Below, piece after piece: positions 1-6,967 of a stretch of 41,210 nt of DNA. The notes below the pieces were generated by a model. It did not search any database. It was not told the origin of the DNA and saw only the letters and a list, made by a program, of their open reading frames with translations. Made by a program: the position numbers and the translations under genes. This stretch comes from a virus, in the IMG/VR virus record IMGVR_UViG_3300031576_001286, positions 1 to 41,210 of that record, one strand, 5' to 3'. Position 1 is the stretch's first letter; every line of letters starts with the position of its first letter.

Positions 1-1053
1 CTAGAGGCGGGCGATGTCGCGGTCGAAGCCCTGGACCAGGTGGGCGTAGATCTGGGTCGTCCGCACGTCGCGGTGCCCTAACCATTCGCAGACCTTGTAG
101 ACACTGACGCCATGCTGGACTAGGTTCGAGGCGAACGTGTGGCGCAGGGCGTGCCAGGAGCGGCCCGGACCCTCGAGGCCCACCGCACTAAACAGCCGGC
201 GCAGGATCTGGGCCCGGGGATCGCTGCGGTAGGCCGCGCCGGGATTGCGGAGGGCATCCGGCGGCGTCGTGAAGCAGATGCCATCGGGTCGTCGGATCGA
301 CCACAGGATCTTCCGCAGGGCCGGATGGAGCGGGACCATCCGGCCTGTTTTATTCTTCGGCGCCCACCCCACCTTCGGCCGGACCCGGATCACATTGGCC
401 TCGAAATCCACGTCCGCCCACTCCAAGTGTTGCAGCTCTCCGTAGCGCAGCCCGGCATAGAGGGCGGTCGCGATCATCGGGTAGTGATGCGCGCTCTGGC
501 GCTTCGCCAGGAGCAGGAACTGCGCGCGCTGCGCGCGGGTCAGCCAGATCCTCGAGCGGGTCGTGATTTTGATGCGGGCAATGCCCGCCGTGAGGTTCTC
601 GAAACAATAGCCGCGCTCCACACACCACGCCCCGAAGGCCCGCAGGAGCTTCAGATAGTGGTTGCGTGTGGCCGGGGCGATGGGCGACTGGCTCCCGTCA
701 GGCCGACGGTACGTGAGGCCCGCGAGGAACTGCTCAATGGCGACCGGGGTGAGCTGGGAGAGGCGCCGCGGACCGAAAGCGGCCCCGAACTTCTTCAGGC
801 GCAGGACGTCGGTCAGGTGGCTATGCGGGGTCTTGCGGACCTCGCAGACGAGCCGGTAGGCCTCGAGGGCGTCCGACACCAGCCCGTCGCTGGCATGGCG
901 AAACCGTCGGGACGAGAGCAGCCGTTGTTCGAGCGTGGCCTTCTCGAACTGCGCCACGCGGCGATTGCGGGTCTTGCAGCTGCGGTAGAAGAACCGGCCG
1001 CCGTGATACCAGCGCAGCCACCAGATCTCACCGCGTCGGTAGAGCCGGGCCAT
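1..1053 (-). CDS. int: Tyrosine recombinase (phage integrase)
   Basis: Site-specific recombinase expected to integrate and excise the phage by attP x attB recombination. From the ATG at 1053 it is 350 aa: an Arm/core-binding half (about 1-165) and a C-terminal catalytic half with the full set of residues, Arg203 (AGLRYGE), a Lys around 233-235, HxxR at 301-304 (HALRH), His327 (LGHRD) and the nucleophile Tyr336 (TTQIYAHL). An upstream in-frame extension to 1176 exists, but its sequence is low-complexity and lies inside the neighbouring gene, so 1053 is preferred. It is the last gene of the leftward operon that starts with the repressor and overlaps the previous gene by 26 bp. Its stop is the first base triplet of the window, so any att site beyond it is not visible. 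Confidence 0.96.
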   Translation of the reverse strand: MARLYRRGEIWWLRWYHGGRFFYRSCKTRNRRVAQFEKATLEQRLLSSRRFRHASDGLVSDALEAYRLVCEVRKTPHSHLTDVLRLKKFGAAFGPRRLSQLTPVAIEQFLAGLTYRRPDGSQSPIAPATRNHYLKLLRAFGAWCVERGYCFENLTAGIARIKITTRSRIWLTRAQRAQFLLLAKRQSAHHYPMIATALYAGLRYGELQHLEWADVDFEANVIRVRPKVGWAPKNKTGRMVPLHPALRKILWSIRRPDGICFTTPPDALRNPGAAYRSDPRAQILRRLFSAVGLEGPGRSWHALRHTFASNLVQHGVSVYKVCEWLGHRDVRTTQIYAHLVQGFDRDIARL

Positions 1054-1336
1054 CGGACTTCCGGCAGATGAGGCGCAGCTCGCCGAGGAAGGCGGTCGCC
1101 TCCACGTCGTAGCCCCGCCAGCGGAAGGTAGCCGTCTTCGGTTGGGGCAATCTGATGACGACGCCAACGCCTCCACGACGGCCAGTCACGACGTCCATGC
1201 AGAGCGCGCTGAAGTGTTTTTGTTCCAGCAGCCAGGCCTGCAGGGCGGGCCAGTCGGCCTCGACCTCGAGGCCTTCGATCGTGCACTTGATGAGCGCCGC
1301 GTCTGGTCCGGGCGAACGCTCTCCGCTCATGATCAT
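1028..1336 (-). CDS. Small unknown protein between membrane protein and integrase
   Basis: About 102 aa, function not recognised. The ATG at 1336 overlaps the stop of the upstream membrane-protein gene as ATGA, which suggests translational coupling; an ATG two codons later (1330) is equally possible. The protein has a Trp-rich middle (ADWPALQAWLLEQ) followed by predicted beta-rich sequence and ends in a basic tail. No catalytic motif or signal peptide is visible. Its 3' end overlaps the integrase start. An excisionase or recombination accessory factor is conceivable from position, but nothing in the sequence shows that. Confidence 0.6.
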   Translation of the reverse strand: MIMSGERSPGPDAALIKCTIEGLEVEADWPALQAWLLEQKHFSALCMDVVTGRRGGVGVVIRLPQPKTATFRWRGYDVEATAFLGELRLICRKSDGPALPTR

Positions 1337-1602
1337 TGCGATGAGAGCCGTCGATTGTAGGCGGAGGCCGCACCGGCAGCCCAGAAGATCGAAATGATCC
1401 AGAGTAGTGGCACCAACAGGATGAGGCTCAGCCCAAACGTCGCAATCCCCGCGATGAAGGCCACGCCGCTGGCGAGGCACATCACGATCGCTCCAGGGAT
1501 AGTAGAGTAGAGCATCCCGAGTGGGCCGAATACGATCGTTAGGAAGATCGCGAGACCGATGTTTTTGGTCGGCGTCACAACCACAGGCTTGTTTGGCTGC
1601 AT
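1333..1602 (-). CDS. Small two-TM membrane protein
   Basis: 89 aa. A short polar N-terminus (about 14 residues) is followed by a hydrophobic helix (about 16-34, GLAIFLTIVFGPLGMLY) and one or two more hydrophobic stretches (about 38-80), ending in a basic tail (YNRRL). The FGPLGMLYST loop resembles small TM2-like membrane proteins common in bacteria. A good Shine-Dalgarno (AAAGGAG) precedes the ATG. It sits between a repressor-linked lipoprotein and the integrase, so it is probably made in the lysogen. A role in lysogenic conversion or superinfection exclusion is an inference from location only. Confidence 0.8.
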   Translation of the reverse strand: MQPNKPVVVTPTKNIGLAIFLTIVFGPLGMLYSTIPGAIVMCLASGVAFIAGIATFGLSLILLVPLLWIISIFWAAGAASAYNRRLSSQ

Positions 1603-1611
1603 CGCGCTCCT

Positions 1612-2034
1612 TTAATATGCTGACGTCTGGATGCTGCTGAGTTTCTCATCGTCGAAGTAGAGATAGCGCCCGCCTTGGCATCCCCATTGTTCAGAAGTTC
1701 CCCAGCCAGTTGTCACGCGATTAGCGACGTAGCACGGTGACGCCAAAACAACCTTGACCTGTTCCTGGGTCATGCCGATCTGCAGCTGTCCTTCCAGCAT
1801 CGTTTGTTTCAGTTCTGGTTTCGTATCAGGGTGGGTTTTCAAGTACGCAGCCAGCCTGACTTCACGCAAATACGCCACCGCTTGATTGTCTGAATAGCCC
1901 ATGAGGGTAGTGGTCTTGTACATCGTGAATCCGCTGTATTTCTTTCCTGTGATAGGGCCGATCTGAGCGGCGCATCCGGAGATTACACAGGCCGCCATCG
2001 CCACCAGTGCTGTTCGCAATCCGCCCAATGTCAT
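1612..2034 (-). CDS. Lipoprotein with BamE/SmpA-like domain
   Basis: 140 aa from the ATG at 2034, which overlaps the repressor stop as ATGA. An 18-20 residue signal peptide ends in a lipobox (VISGC), so the mature protein should be lipid-anchored. The C-terminal half (LQIGMTQEQVKVVLASPCYV, then WGTSEQW and YLYFDD) follows the pattern of SmpA/OmlA (BamE-like) domains: G-M-T-x-x-Q-V, a G/S-P turn, then a beta strand with W/Y. Two Cys in this domain (SPCYV, WGCQGG) could form a disulfide. Being coupled to the repressor, it is likely expressed during lysogeny; cell-surface exclusion is a reasonable but unproven role. Confidence 0.82.
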   Translation of the reverse strand: MTLGGLRTALVAMAACVISGCAAQIGPITGKKYSGFTMYKTTTLMGYSDNQAVAYLREVRLAAYLKTHPDTKPELKQTMLEGQLQIGMTQEQVKVVLASPCYVANRVTTGWGTSEQWGCQGGRYLYFDDEKLSSIQTSAY

Positions 2035-2735
2035 TTTAGTCGCTTCATCCACACCGCCTCGACGACCCCGCGGATCTGCACGTGGGTGGAACGGCTAAAG
2101 ATCATCGGCTGATGTTTCATGTTCGTCGAATCCGGCATCAAGGTGATTTGGGCGTCGGTTCGGTAGAACCGTTTGCAGGTGCATTCTTCCTCGTCGATCC
2201 GCGCGATGACGATGTTGCCATTCTTCGGCTGCTCGTCAGCGACGACGAACACGGTGTCGCCGTCCTCGATGCCGGCGCGGTTCATGCTATCGCCCTTAAT
2301 CTTGAGCAGGTAGACGCGTCGATTACGGACCTCTTCCTTTGGCAACTCGATCCAGCGCTCGATCTCATCATTCGAGAACTGCTTCTCGGAGGCCGGGCAG
2401 GAATCGAGGAGCGGTACGGCGATGTAGTTCTTCTTTGCGGGCACCTCCTCACGCACTATGCCGGCGCCGCTGAAGGCACGCTCCAGGTAGAGCCGGACGT
2501 CAGCCGGAGAACGCTCCACGCTGGCCAATCGGATCAGTTCTTGCAGCTCAGCGGGGCTCGCATCCAGGAATCTGGCGGCTTGTTGGCAGCGCTCGACGGT
2601 TAACGGTTTGACTTTGCCATCTTCGACGGCCGAGATATAGGTGACCGTCACCGGGGGCAGGAGGGCCCTGGCCAGATCGGTCTTGCTGCGATCGGCGCGC
2701 TCACGGAGCTGTAACAGGTAGGATCCAAAGGTCAT
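2031..2735 (-). CDS. CI/LexA-type phage repressor (HTH + S24 peptidase)
   Basis: 234 aa. The N-terminus (about 3-68) is a Cro/CI-type helix-turn-helix with the typical LARALLPPVT...VEDGKVKPL pattern. The C-terminus (about 103-230) is a peptidase S24 domain with the nucleophile Ser150 in KGDSM and the general-base Lys188 in TCKRF. An Ala-Gly pair at 91-92 (SGAGIV) is the expected autocleavage site. This predicts RecA/SOS-responsive inactivation. It is the first gene of the leftward lysogeny operon, divergent from the Cro-like gene. No clear Shine-Dalgarno precedes the ATG, so initiation may be weak or from a very short leader. Confidence 0.94.
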   Translation of the reverse strand: MTFGSYLLQLRERADRSKTDLARALLPPVTVTYISAVEDGKVKPLTVERCQQAARFLDASPAELQELIRLASVERSPADVRLYLERAFSGAGIVREEVPAKKNYIAVPLLDSCPASEKQFSNDEIERWIELPKEEVRNRRVYLLKIKGDSMNRAGIEDGDTVFVVADEQPKNGNIVIARIDEEECTCKRFYRTDAQITLMPDSTNMKHQPMIFSRSTHVQIRGVVEAVWMKRLK

Positions 2736-2746
2736 CTACGTCGCTA

Positions 2747-2752
2747 ATTCTA
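2747..2752 (-). promoter_or_regulatory. Possible -10 element of the repressor promoter
   Basis: On the minus strand the sequence reads TAGAAT, 5/6 to the sigma70 -10 consensus, 11 bases upstream of the repressor ATG. The matching -35 region is poor (about 3/6 at a 16-bp spacing). A start about 6-7 bases downstream would give an almost leaderless repressor mRNA, similar to lambda cI from pRM; that is inference. Confidence 0.35.
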
Positions 2753-2790
2753 GCATGGCCGTCGTGAGAATCGAGCATAAAAGGTCATGC

Positions 2791-2802
2791 AAGAAACTTC
2801 TT
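2791..2802. promoter_or_regulatory. Candidate repressor operator (inverted repeat)
   Basis: AAGAA-AC-TTCTT is a perfect 5-bp inverted repeat whose right arm overlaps the -35 of the rightward promoter. A related ACTTCcAAGAA sequence lies at 2827-2837, on the far side of the -10. Two related sites flanking the promoter fit operator placement in lambdoid control regions. The sites are short and imperfectly alike. Confidence 0.4.
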
Positions 2803-2829
2803 GACAACACTCAATCGGTTGACTATACT
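2801..2829 (+). promoter_or_regulatory. Strong early rightward promoter (PR-like)
   Basis: TTGACA at 2801-2806, a 17-bp spacer, and TATACT at 2824-2829: 6/6 and 5/6 matches to the sigma70 consensus at optimal spacing. The expected start, near 2836, is at or just before the ATG at 2838, so the Cro-like message would be leaderless or nearly so. This is the best promoter-like sequence noticed in the window and presumably drives the early region. Confidence 0.85.
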
Positions 2830-2837
2830 TCCAAGAA

Positions 2838-3068
2838 ATGCCTAATACGATGCTCTTCAAAGGCCGCCTCATCAAGGACGCCCGCATCGCCCTGGGATGG
2901 TCCAGACCCGACCTGATCCGGAAGCTGCAAGAGTTCGGGTTCATTCTCGCGGAGCGCACCCTCGCCAATTGGGAAGAGGAGGAAACCGCGCCCGGAGCCG
3001 ATGATCTCGCCATTCTGGCCAGAGCTCTCTCCAAGCCGGTGATGGCTTTTTATTTGCGCGACGAGTGA
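2838..3068 (+). CDS. Cro-like XRE-family regulator
   Basis: 76 aa, essentially one helix-turn-helix domain: IKDARIALGWSRPDLIRKL, then the recognition segment AERTLANWEEEETAP and DLAILARALS. It is divergent from the S24 repressor, so a Cro-like role (shutting down the repressor operon and tuning the early promoter) is likely. The ATG at 2838 lies only 9 bases after the -10, so translation would be leaderless; an alternative ATG at 2850 also lacks a good Shine-Dalgarno. Confidence 0.86.
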   Translation: MPNTMLFKGRLIKDARIALGWSRPDLIRKLQEFGFILAERTLANWEEEETAPGADDLAILARALSKPVMAFYLRDE

Positions 3069-3082
3069 AGTCAAGGACTTGA

Positions 3083-3268
3083 ATGGATAAGCGCGACGAC
3101 AAGGTCACCGTCCGAGTGCCGCACGAACTCAAGCGCCGCATCAGGAAGCGCGCGGCCAAGCATGGACAGTCGATGAGCATGGCGATTCTCCGACTCCTCG
3201 ATTACGCGCTGCACATTGAAGATTATAAACCGAGTGCGTGGAGCGAGGATGTGCCGGATGAGGACTAA
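3083..3268 (+). CDS. Arc/MetJ-like ribbon-helix-helix protein
   Basis: 61 aa. VTVRVPHELKRRIRKRAAKHGQS matches the ribbon-helix-helix fold: a beta strand with alternating residues (KVTVRV), PxxL, a basic helix A, then SMSMAILRLLDYAL as helix B. It should bind DNA as a dimer. It lies 14 bp after the Cro-like gene and overlaps the next gene by 11 bp. Role inferred as an early-gene regulator like P22 Arc. Confidence 0.85.
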   Translation: MDKRDDKVTVRVPHELKRRIRKRAAKHGQSMSMAILRLLDYALHIEDYKPSAWSEDVPDED

Positions 3269-3458
3269 AACGGTCGAAATGGGACAAACGGTGCCAGCCC
3301 CGTCGCTGACGGCCCGGCAGGTCGGCGAGCGGCTGCAGCTGTCGATCTCCACAGTCTATCTCTACGCGGTGACGGGTGAGCTCCCCGCGGTGCGGATCGG
3401 GAAGCATTGGCGGTTCCCGGCGGCGGCGATTGAGGCGAAGGTGCGGGGAACAGTCTGA
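3258..3458 (+). CDS. Excisionase-family (HTH_17) DNA-binding protein
   Basis: 66 aa from the ATG at 3258, chosen because GAGCGAGG lies 9 bases upstream; a longer frame opens at 3216. It carries the MerR-like excisionase fold: LTARQVGERLQLSISTVYLYAVTGELPAVRIGKHWRFPAAAIEAKV. The RIGKHWRF wing is diagnostic of this family. Candidate Xis for the integrase at the left end, or an early regulator. Confidence 0.82.
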   Translation: MRTKTVEMGQTVPAPSLTARQVGERLQLSISTVYLYAVTGELPAVRIGKHWRFPAAAIEAKVRGTV

Positions 3459-3469
3459 TGAAAACAACA

Positions 3470-3495
3470 CGCCCTCGCGCGTCAACGCGAGGGCG
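3470..3495. terminator. Perfect 10-bp hairpin before recT (terminator-like, no U-tract)
   Basis: CGCCCTCGCG, a 6-base loop, then CGCGAGGGCG: a perfect 10-bp GC-rich stem between the Xis-like gene and recT. There is no T-run after either arm, so it may be a partial terminator, an antitermination or RNA-processing element, or a protein-binding palindrome. Confidence 0.55.
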
Positions 3496-3568
3496 GTAAG
3501 ACGTAGGCCGGTGGATCGGCTTGCTGTTTAGTGTAGGGCATCGCAGGACGAAACGCAAGGAGGCAGGG

Positions 3569-4609
3569 ATGGCCGGACGAGCATTGAAGCCGGCGGAGGC
3601 GCTCGAGACGGTGCGCGGGTTGCTGACGAAGGCGCGGCCGCAGCTGACCGCCGCGCTCCCGAAGCACTTGGGCGGCGTGGACCGCTTCACGCGGATCGCG
3701 CTGACCGCGTGCCAGAAGCAGCCGCAGCTGCTCGAATGCGCGCCGATGACCTTCATCGGGGCGCTGTTGCAGAGCGCGCAGCTGGGACTCGAGGTCAGCG
3801 ATGGAACGGGCAAGGCGTGGCTGGTGCCGTTCTTCAACAACAAGAAGGGCCGGCGGGAGGTCCAGTTGATCATCGGCTACCGCGGGATGATCGACCTGGC
3901 GCGGCGCGGGATGCCGGCGTACCCGATCGAGGCGCGGGTCGTGTGCGAGGGCGACACGTTCAGCTACGCCTACGGCACGAAGGCGGGGGTCGTCCACGTC
4001 CCGGCCGACCCCTCGAGCGGCAAGCCGACGCACTTCTACGCGGTCGCCCGTTTCCCGAACGGCACGGTCCAGTTCGACGTGATGACGAAGGTGGCGGTCG
4101 ACCGGATCCGGGCCCGCGCGAAGGCGCAGGAGACCGGGCCGTGGAACACCGACTACGAAGAAATGGGGAAAAAGACCGTCGTCCGTCGGATCTGCAAGCT
4201 GCTGCCGTGCAGCGTCGAGCTCTTGCGGGCGATCGATCTCGACGAGCGACACGAGCTCGGCAAGCCGCAGGATCTCGGGACGTTGGCGACGGACGAGGAG
4301 TTTGGCACCGTGATCGACGGCGATATCCTCGGCGACGAGGAACCCGCCCCGGTGCCGAGCGCTGCCAAGCCGGCCGCGCCGGGCGAGCTGGCACTCAAGG
4401 GGGCCTCGGACGGGGAGCGGCTCTGGAACGCGCTCATGGACGACGTGGGCGGCAACAACGAGGAGGCGTCGAACCGGCTCGAGCAGCTCTCGGCGTTCAA
4501 GGGGCGCAGTGGGATCGTGCCCGGTGTGCGGGACTGGAAGCGGCTCTCGGACGGGCGGGCGAAGCGGACGCTGGATGACTACCTCAAGTCGCGCACAGCC
4601 ACGGCCTAA
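3569..4609 (+). CDS. recT: RecT-family single-strand annealing protein
   Basis: 346 aa from the ATG at 3569, which has an excellent Shine-Dalgarno (AAGGAGG). RecT hallmarks are present: AALPKHLGGVDRF near the N-terminus, QLLECAPMTFIGALLQSAQLGLE, then the beta core VQLIIGYRGMIDLARR, and FYAVARFPNG with the later MGKKTVVRRICKLLP helix. The C-terminal ~100 residues are acidic and variable, as usual in this family. It anneals complementary strands in phage recombination. The next gene, overlapping by 35 bp, is a PD-(D/E)XK nuclease that may supply the 5'-3' resection role of RecE. Confidence 0.95.
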   Translation: MAGRALKPAEALETVRGLLTKARPQLTAALPKHLGGVDRFTRIALTACQKQPQLLECAPMTFIGALLQSAQLGLEVSDGTGKAWLVPFFNNKKGRREVQLIIGYRGMIDLARRGMPAYPIEARVVCEGDTFSYAYGTKAGVVHVPADPSSGKPTHFYAVARFPNGTVQFDVMTKVAVDRIRARAKAQETGPWNTDYEEMGKKTVVRRICKLLPCSVELLRAIDLDERHELGKPQDLGTLATDEEFGTVIDGDILGDEEPAPVPSAAKPAAPGELALKGASDGERLWNALMDDVGGNNEEASNRLEQLSAFKGRSGIVPGVRDWKRLSDGRAKRTLDDYLKSRTATA

Positions 4610-5198
4610 GCTCGTCTGCACGCCGGACCACCGCTACTTCCTCGGGACGCGCGAGATCCCGGGCAATACGGCGGTCCTGCGGGCATCCGGGTACGGGCAT
4701 GACTTCGGTGGGTGGGCCGACCTGCAGCGGGGCCGGCACGTGCACGCCGAGTGCCGCTACCTGACCGAAGGCCGGTTGCGGTGGGCGCTAGTGACGGAGC
4801 GCCGTCTGCCGTACGTCCAGGGGTGGGCGGGGTTCCTACGGGTCAGCGGGTTCAAGGCCAAGCCCGGGTGGCTCGAGCGGCCGACGCATTGCCGTCGGCA
4901 CGGCTTCGCCACGCGCCCGGACGTCGTCGGATACCTCAACCGGCGACTGGTGGTCGTACAGATCAAGACCGGCTCGGCGGATTCCTCCGTCGGGCCGCAG
5001 ACGGCCGGAGAGGCGCTGGCCGTGGAGGACGCGCTCGGCGTGCGGCCGGAGCGGTTCGTGGTCGTGCTGCCGGGCAACGGGTGGTTCAAGCTCAAGCGAT
5101 TGACGTCGCGCGCGGACCGGCAGGCGTTCTTGGCGGCGCTGACGACATGGAACATGCGGAGGCAGCTCGGATGGAACGGAAAGCAGGAAAAGCGTTGA
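4575..5198 (+). CDS. PD-(D/E)XK nuclease-like protein next to RecT
   Basis: 207 aa from the ATG at 4575 inside the end of recT; a longer frame opens at 4509. The core RPDVVGYLN-RRLVVVQIKTG matches the phage PD-(D/E)XK pattern (PD, a hairpin, then an (E/D/Q)xK strand), followed by a PQTAGEALA helix and a C-terminal FLAALTTWN segment typical of these RecB-like phage proteins. The usual D/E before xK is Gln (QIK), a variant known in the superfamily, for example in Mrr-type enzymes. Likely the nuclease partner of RecT; activity is not proven by sequence. Confidence 0.7.
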   Translation: MTTSSRAQPRPKLVCTPDHRYFLGTREIPGNTAVLRASGYGHDFGGWADLQRGRHVHAECRYLTEGRLRWALVTERRLPYVQGWAGFLRVSGFKAKPGWLERPTHCRRHGFATRPDVVGYLNRRLVVVQIKTGSADSSVGPQTAGEALAVEDALGVRPERFVVVLPGNGWFKLKRLTSRADRQAFLAALTTWNMRRQLGWNGKQEKR

Positions 5199-5845
5199 TG
5201 CGGATCGAGCGACAGGCGGTAACCCTGGCCGAGAAGTTCCTGGCGATCACGGTGACGGACAACGAGAGCTGCGAGGCGGCAGGCGCGGCGCTGAACAAGG
5301 TCATGGCGATGGGGCAGTCGTGGGAGGATCACACGAGCCCGAACATCGCGCGCTGGTACGACGGCTGGAAGGCCGCGTTGGCGGAGAAGGCGCGGGTCGC
5401 CGACCAGATCAAGCGAGCCGAGGTGTGGCTGAAGGGCCAGATCGGGGCGTGGAAGCTGAAGCTGAAAAACGAGGAGGCGCGCCGGCAGATCGCAGCGGAA
5501 CAGCGAGCTGAGCAGGCGGCGCAGAAGGACCGAGTGAAGGAGGTCGCATCGCTCAAGCGGGCTGGCGAGCATCGGGAGGCGCGGCAGCTGGCGCATCGGC
5601 CGGTCGTGATCGCGCCGGTCGTGGCCCGGGTCGAGCAGCCGGTCCTGCACAAGATCACGGTCGCGGAGAAGTGGGAGTTCGAGATCGAGAACGAGGCAGC
5701 GCTGCCGACGGCCTACACCAAGCGGGTGCCGGACATCAAGAAGATCCGGCAGGTCGTCGAGTCGATGGGCGCCGAGACGCGGATCCCGGGTGTGCGCGTG
5801 TTCGCCCGGGCGATCGTCGCGGCGGGCGCGGCGGAGCTGGCGTGA
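5198..5845 (+). CDS. Coiled-coil phage protein of the recombination operon
   Basis: 215 aa starting at TGATG with the nuclease stop. The central part (about 60-145) is a long K/E/A/R-rich helix, probably coiled coil. The C-terminal ~70 residues form a compact domain (KWEFEIENEAALP, VPDIKKIRQVVESMG, IPGVRVFARA) often seen next to RecT genes in temperate phages. I know no firm function; a scaffold or partner in recombination is inferred from location. Confidence 0.78.
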   Translation: MRIERQAVTLAEKFLAITVTDNESCEAAGAALNKVMAMGQSWEDHTSPNIARWYDGWKAALAEKARVADQIKRAEVWLKGQIGAWKLKLKNEEARRQIAAEQRAEQAAQKDRVKEVASLKRAGEHREARQLAHRPVVIAPVVARVEQPVLHKITVAEKWEFEIENEAALPTAYTKRVPDIKKIRQVVESMGAETRIPGVRVFARAIVAAGAAELA

Positions 5846-5874
5846 TGGCAGACATCGCCAGGAGGCTTAAATGA
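5845..5874 (+). CDS. Nine-codon bridging minigene
   Basis: Starts at TGATG with the stop of the coiled-coil gene and ends with TGA overlapping the ATG of the next gene as ATGA. It encodes MADIARRLK and contains the Shine-Dalgarno AGGAGG of the downstream gene. It may simply be chance or may let terminating ribosomes reach the next start. Confidence 0.25.
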   Translation: MADIARRLK

Positions 5875-6209
5875 AGATCGAGCAGGCAATCGAGGAAATG
5901 AAGCGCCGCTATCCAGACAAGACATGGGCGCTGACGGCGGAGGCGATGTTTTACGGCCCTCCGACCGGGGCGTTGAAAATCCGGCTCTCCGGCTATGTCG
6001 ATCCGGGGCCAGGCGCCAGTGGGTTCAAGACGGATGATCGCGGTTCCTGGGAGGCGGTGCTGGTTGAACTGGAACTGACGGAGCGGCTGCGACTGCTCAA
6101 GCGGGATGACCGGATCGAAGCAGAGCCGGAGCACTTGAACGACATGCAGAAAGAGGCGACCGTCCAGGCAGAAACACCAGCGGACGCAACAAACCAGGCG
6201 CCGTTCTGA
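5871..6209 (+). CDS. Unknown early protein
   Basis: 112 aa, good Shine-Dalgarno (AGGAGG, spacing 5). Predicted mixed alpha/beta: an N-terminal helix (IEQAIEEMKRRYP), beta strands (TGALKIRLSGYV) and a C-terminal polar tail ending NQAPF. No family recognised. The gene sits between recombination and nuclease genes and its stop overlaps the next ATG as TGATG, so it is part of the DNA-metabolism operon. Confidence 0.72.
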   Translation: MKIEQAIEEMKRRYPDKTWALTAEAMFYGPPTGALKIRLSGYVDPGPGASGFKTDDRGSWEAVLVELELTERLRLLKRDDRIEAEPEHLNDMQKEATVQAETPADATNQAPF

Positions 6210-6937
6210 TGGCCGAACACTACGTCTCACCATCAGCGCTCGGGGACTTCCGGAAGTGCCGGCGGTGCTTTTGGCTGGATCGCAATCAGAAGATCAAACG
6301 GCCGCGCGGGGCGTTCCCGACGCTGCCGGGCGGGATCGACCGGGTGATGAAGGCGTACTTCGACGAGCACCGGGCCAAGGGGACGCTGCCGCCGGAGATT
6401 GCGGACGCAATGCCGGGCGACGGGGAAGGGACGACGCTCTACAGCGACACGGTGCATCTGACGGCGATGCGGAACGCGCGCAAGCCGGTGCTGCAGATGA
6501 TCATCGGCAACGTGAAGCTCGTCGGCGGGATCGATGACTTGCTCGTCGGACCAGGAGGAGGCGTCTCGCCATTCGATGTAAAGACAAAGGGGAGCCTCAT
6601 CAAGCCGGACGCGGACCCGTTCGAGTGGTACCGGATGCAGCTCAACGACTACGGGCTGCTGCTCCAGGCGGGCGGGTTCGCGCTGACCGGGCAGGGCTAC
6701 CTCGGCTACTGGTCGCCCGTCCAGGTGATGGCGAAGCCAGCCGACCTGAAGGCGATGCCGACGTCGACGTGGATGGCGTTCCAGTGCCAGGTCTTCGAGA
6801 TGGACCTCGACCTGGAGGCTGCGCGCGCGGAGGTCATGGACGCCGGGACGTGCCTGGATGGCGAGCTGCCCGAGGCGGACCCGGGCTGCGAGACGTGCGC
6901 CTTCGTGGCCGAGGCCGCGACGGCGGTGGCGGCGTAG
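6209..6937 (+). CDS. RecB/Cas4-like PD-(D/E)XK exonuclease with Cys cluster
   Basis: 242 aa. It opens with VSPSALGDFRKCRRCFWL, the start motif of RecB/Cas4/AddB-type nucleases. The catalytic core is GGIDDLL followed by PFDVKTKG (D and D-x-K), then a QLNDYGLLLQ helix (the conserved QxxxY motif). Cysteines C17/C20 at the N-terminus and C215, C227, C230 at the C-terminus could hold a 4Fe-4S cluster as in Cas4/AddB. Starts at TGATG with the preceding stop. Probably a phage exonuclease for recombination or replication end processing. Confidence 0.85.
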   Translation: MAEHYVSPSALGDFRKCRRCFWLDRNQKIKRPRGAFPTLPGGIDRVMKAYFDEHRAKGTLPPEIADAMPGDGEGTTLYSDTVHLTAMRNARKPVLQMIIGNVKLVGGIDDLLVGPGGGVSPFDVKTKGSLIKPDADPFEWYRMQLNDYGLLLQAGGFALTGQGYLGYWSPVQVMAKPADLKAMPTSTWMAFQCQVFEMDLDLEAARAEVMDAGTCLDGELPEADPGCETCAFVAEAATAVAA

Positions 6938-6967
6938 CACGCGCGGCACGGCAGAGCGGATGCGCTG

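Noticed and set aside
1-60. attachment site next to the integrase
   Set aside because: The window starts on the integrase stop codon and its other end is a gene stop, so no attL/attR repeat pair can be seen.
6192-6209. NQAPF C-terminus of the unknown early protein as an SSB-like tip
   Set aside because: SSB tips end DIPF with preceding acidic residues; here they are absent and no OB-fold is evident.
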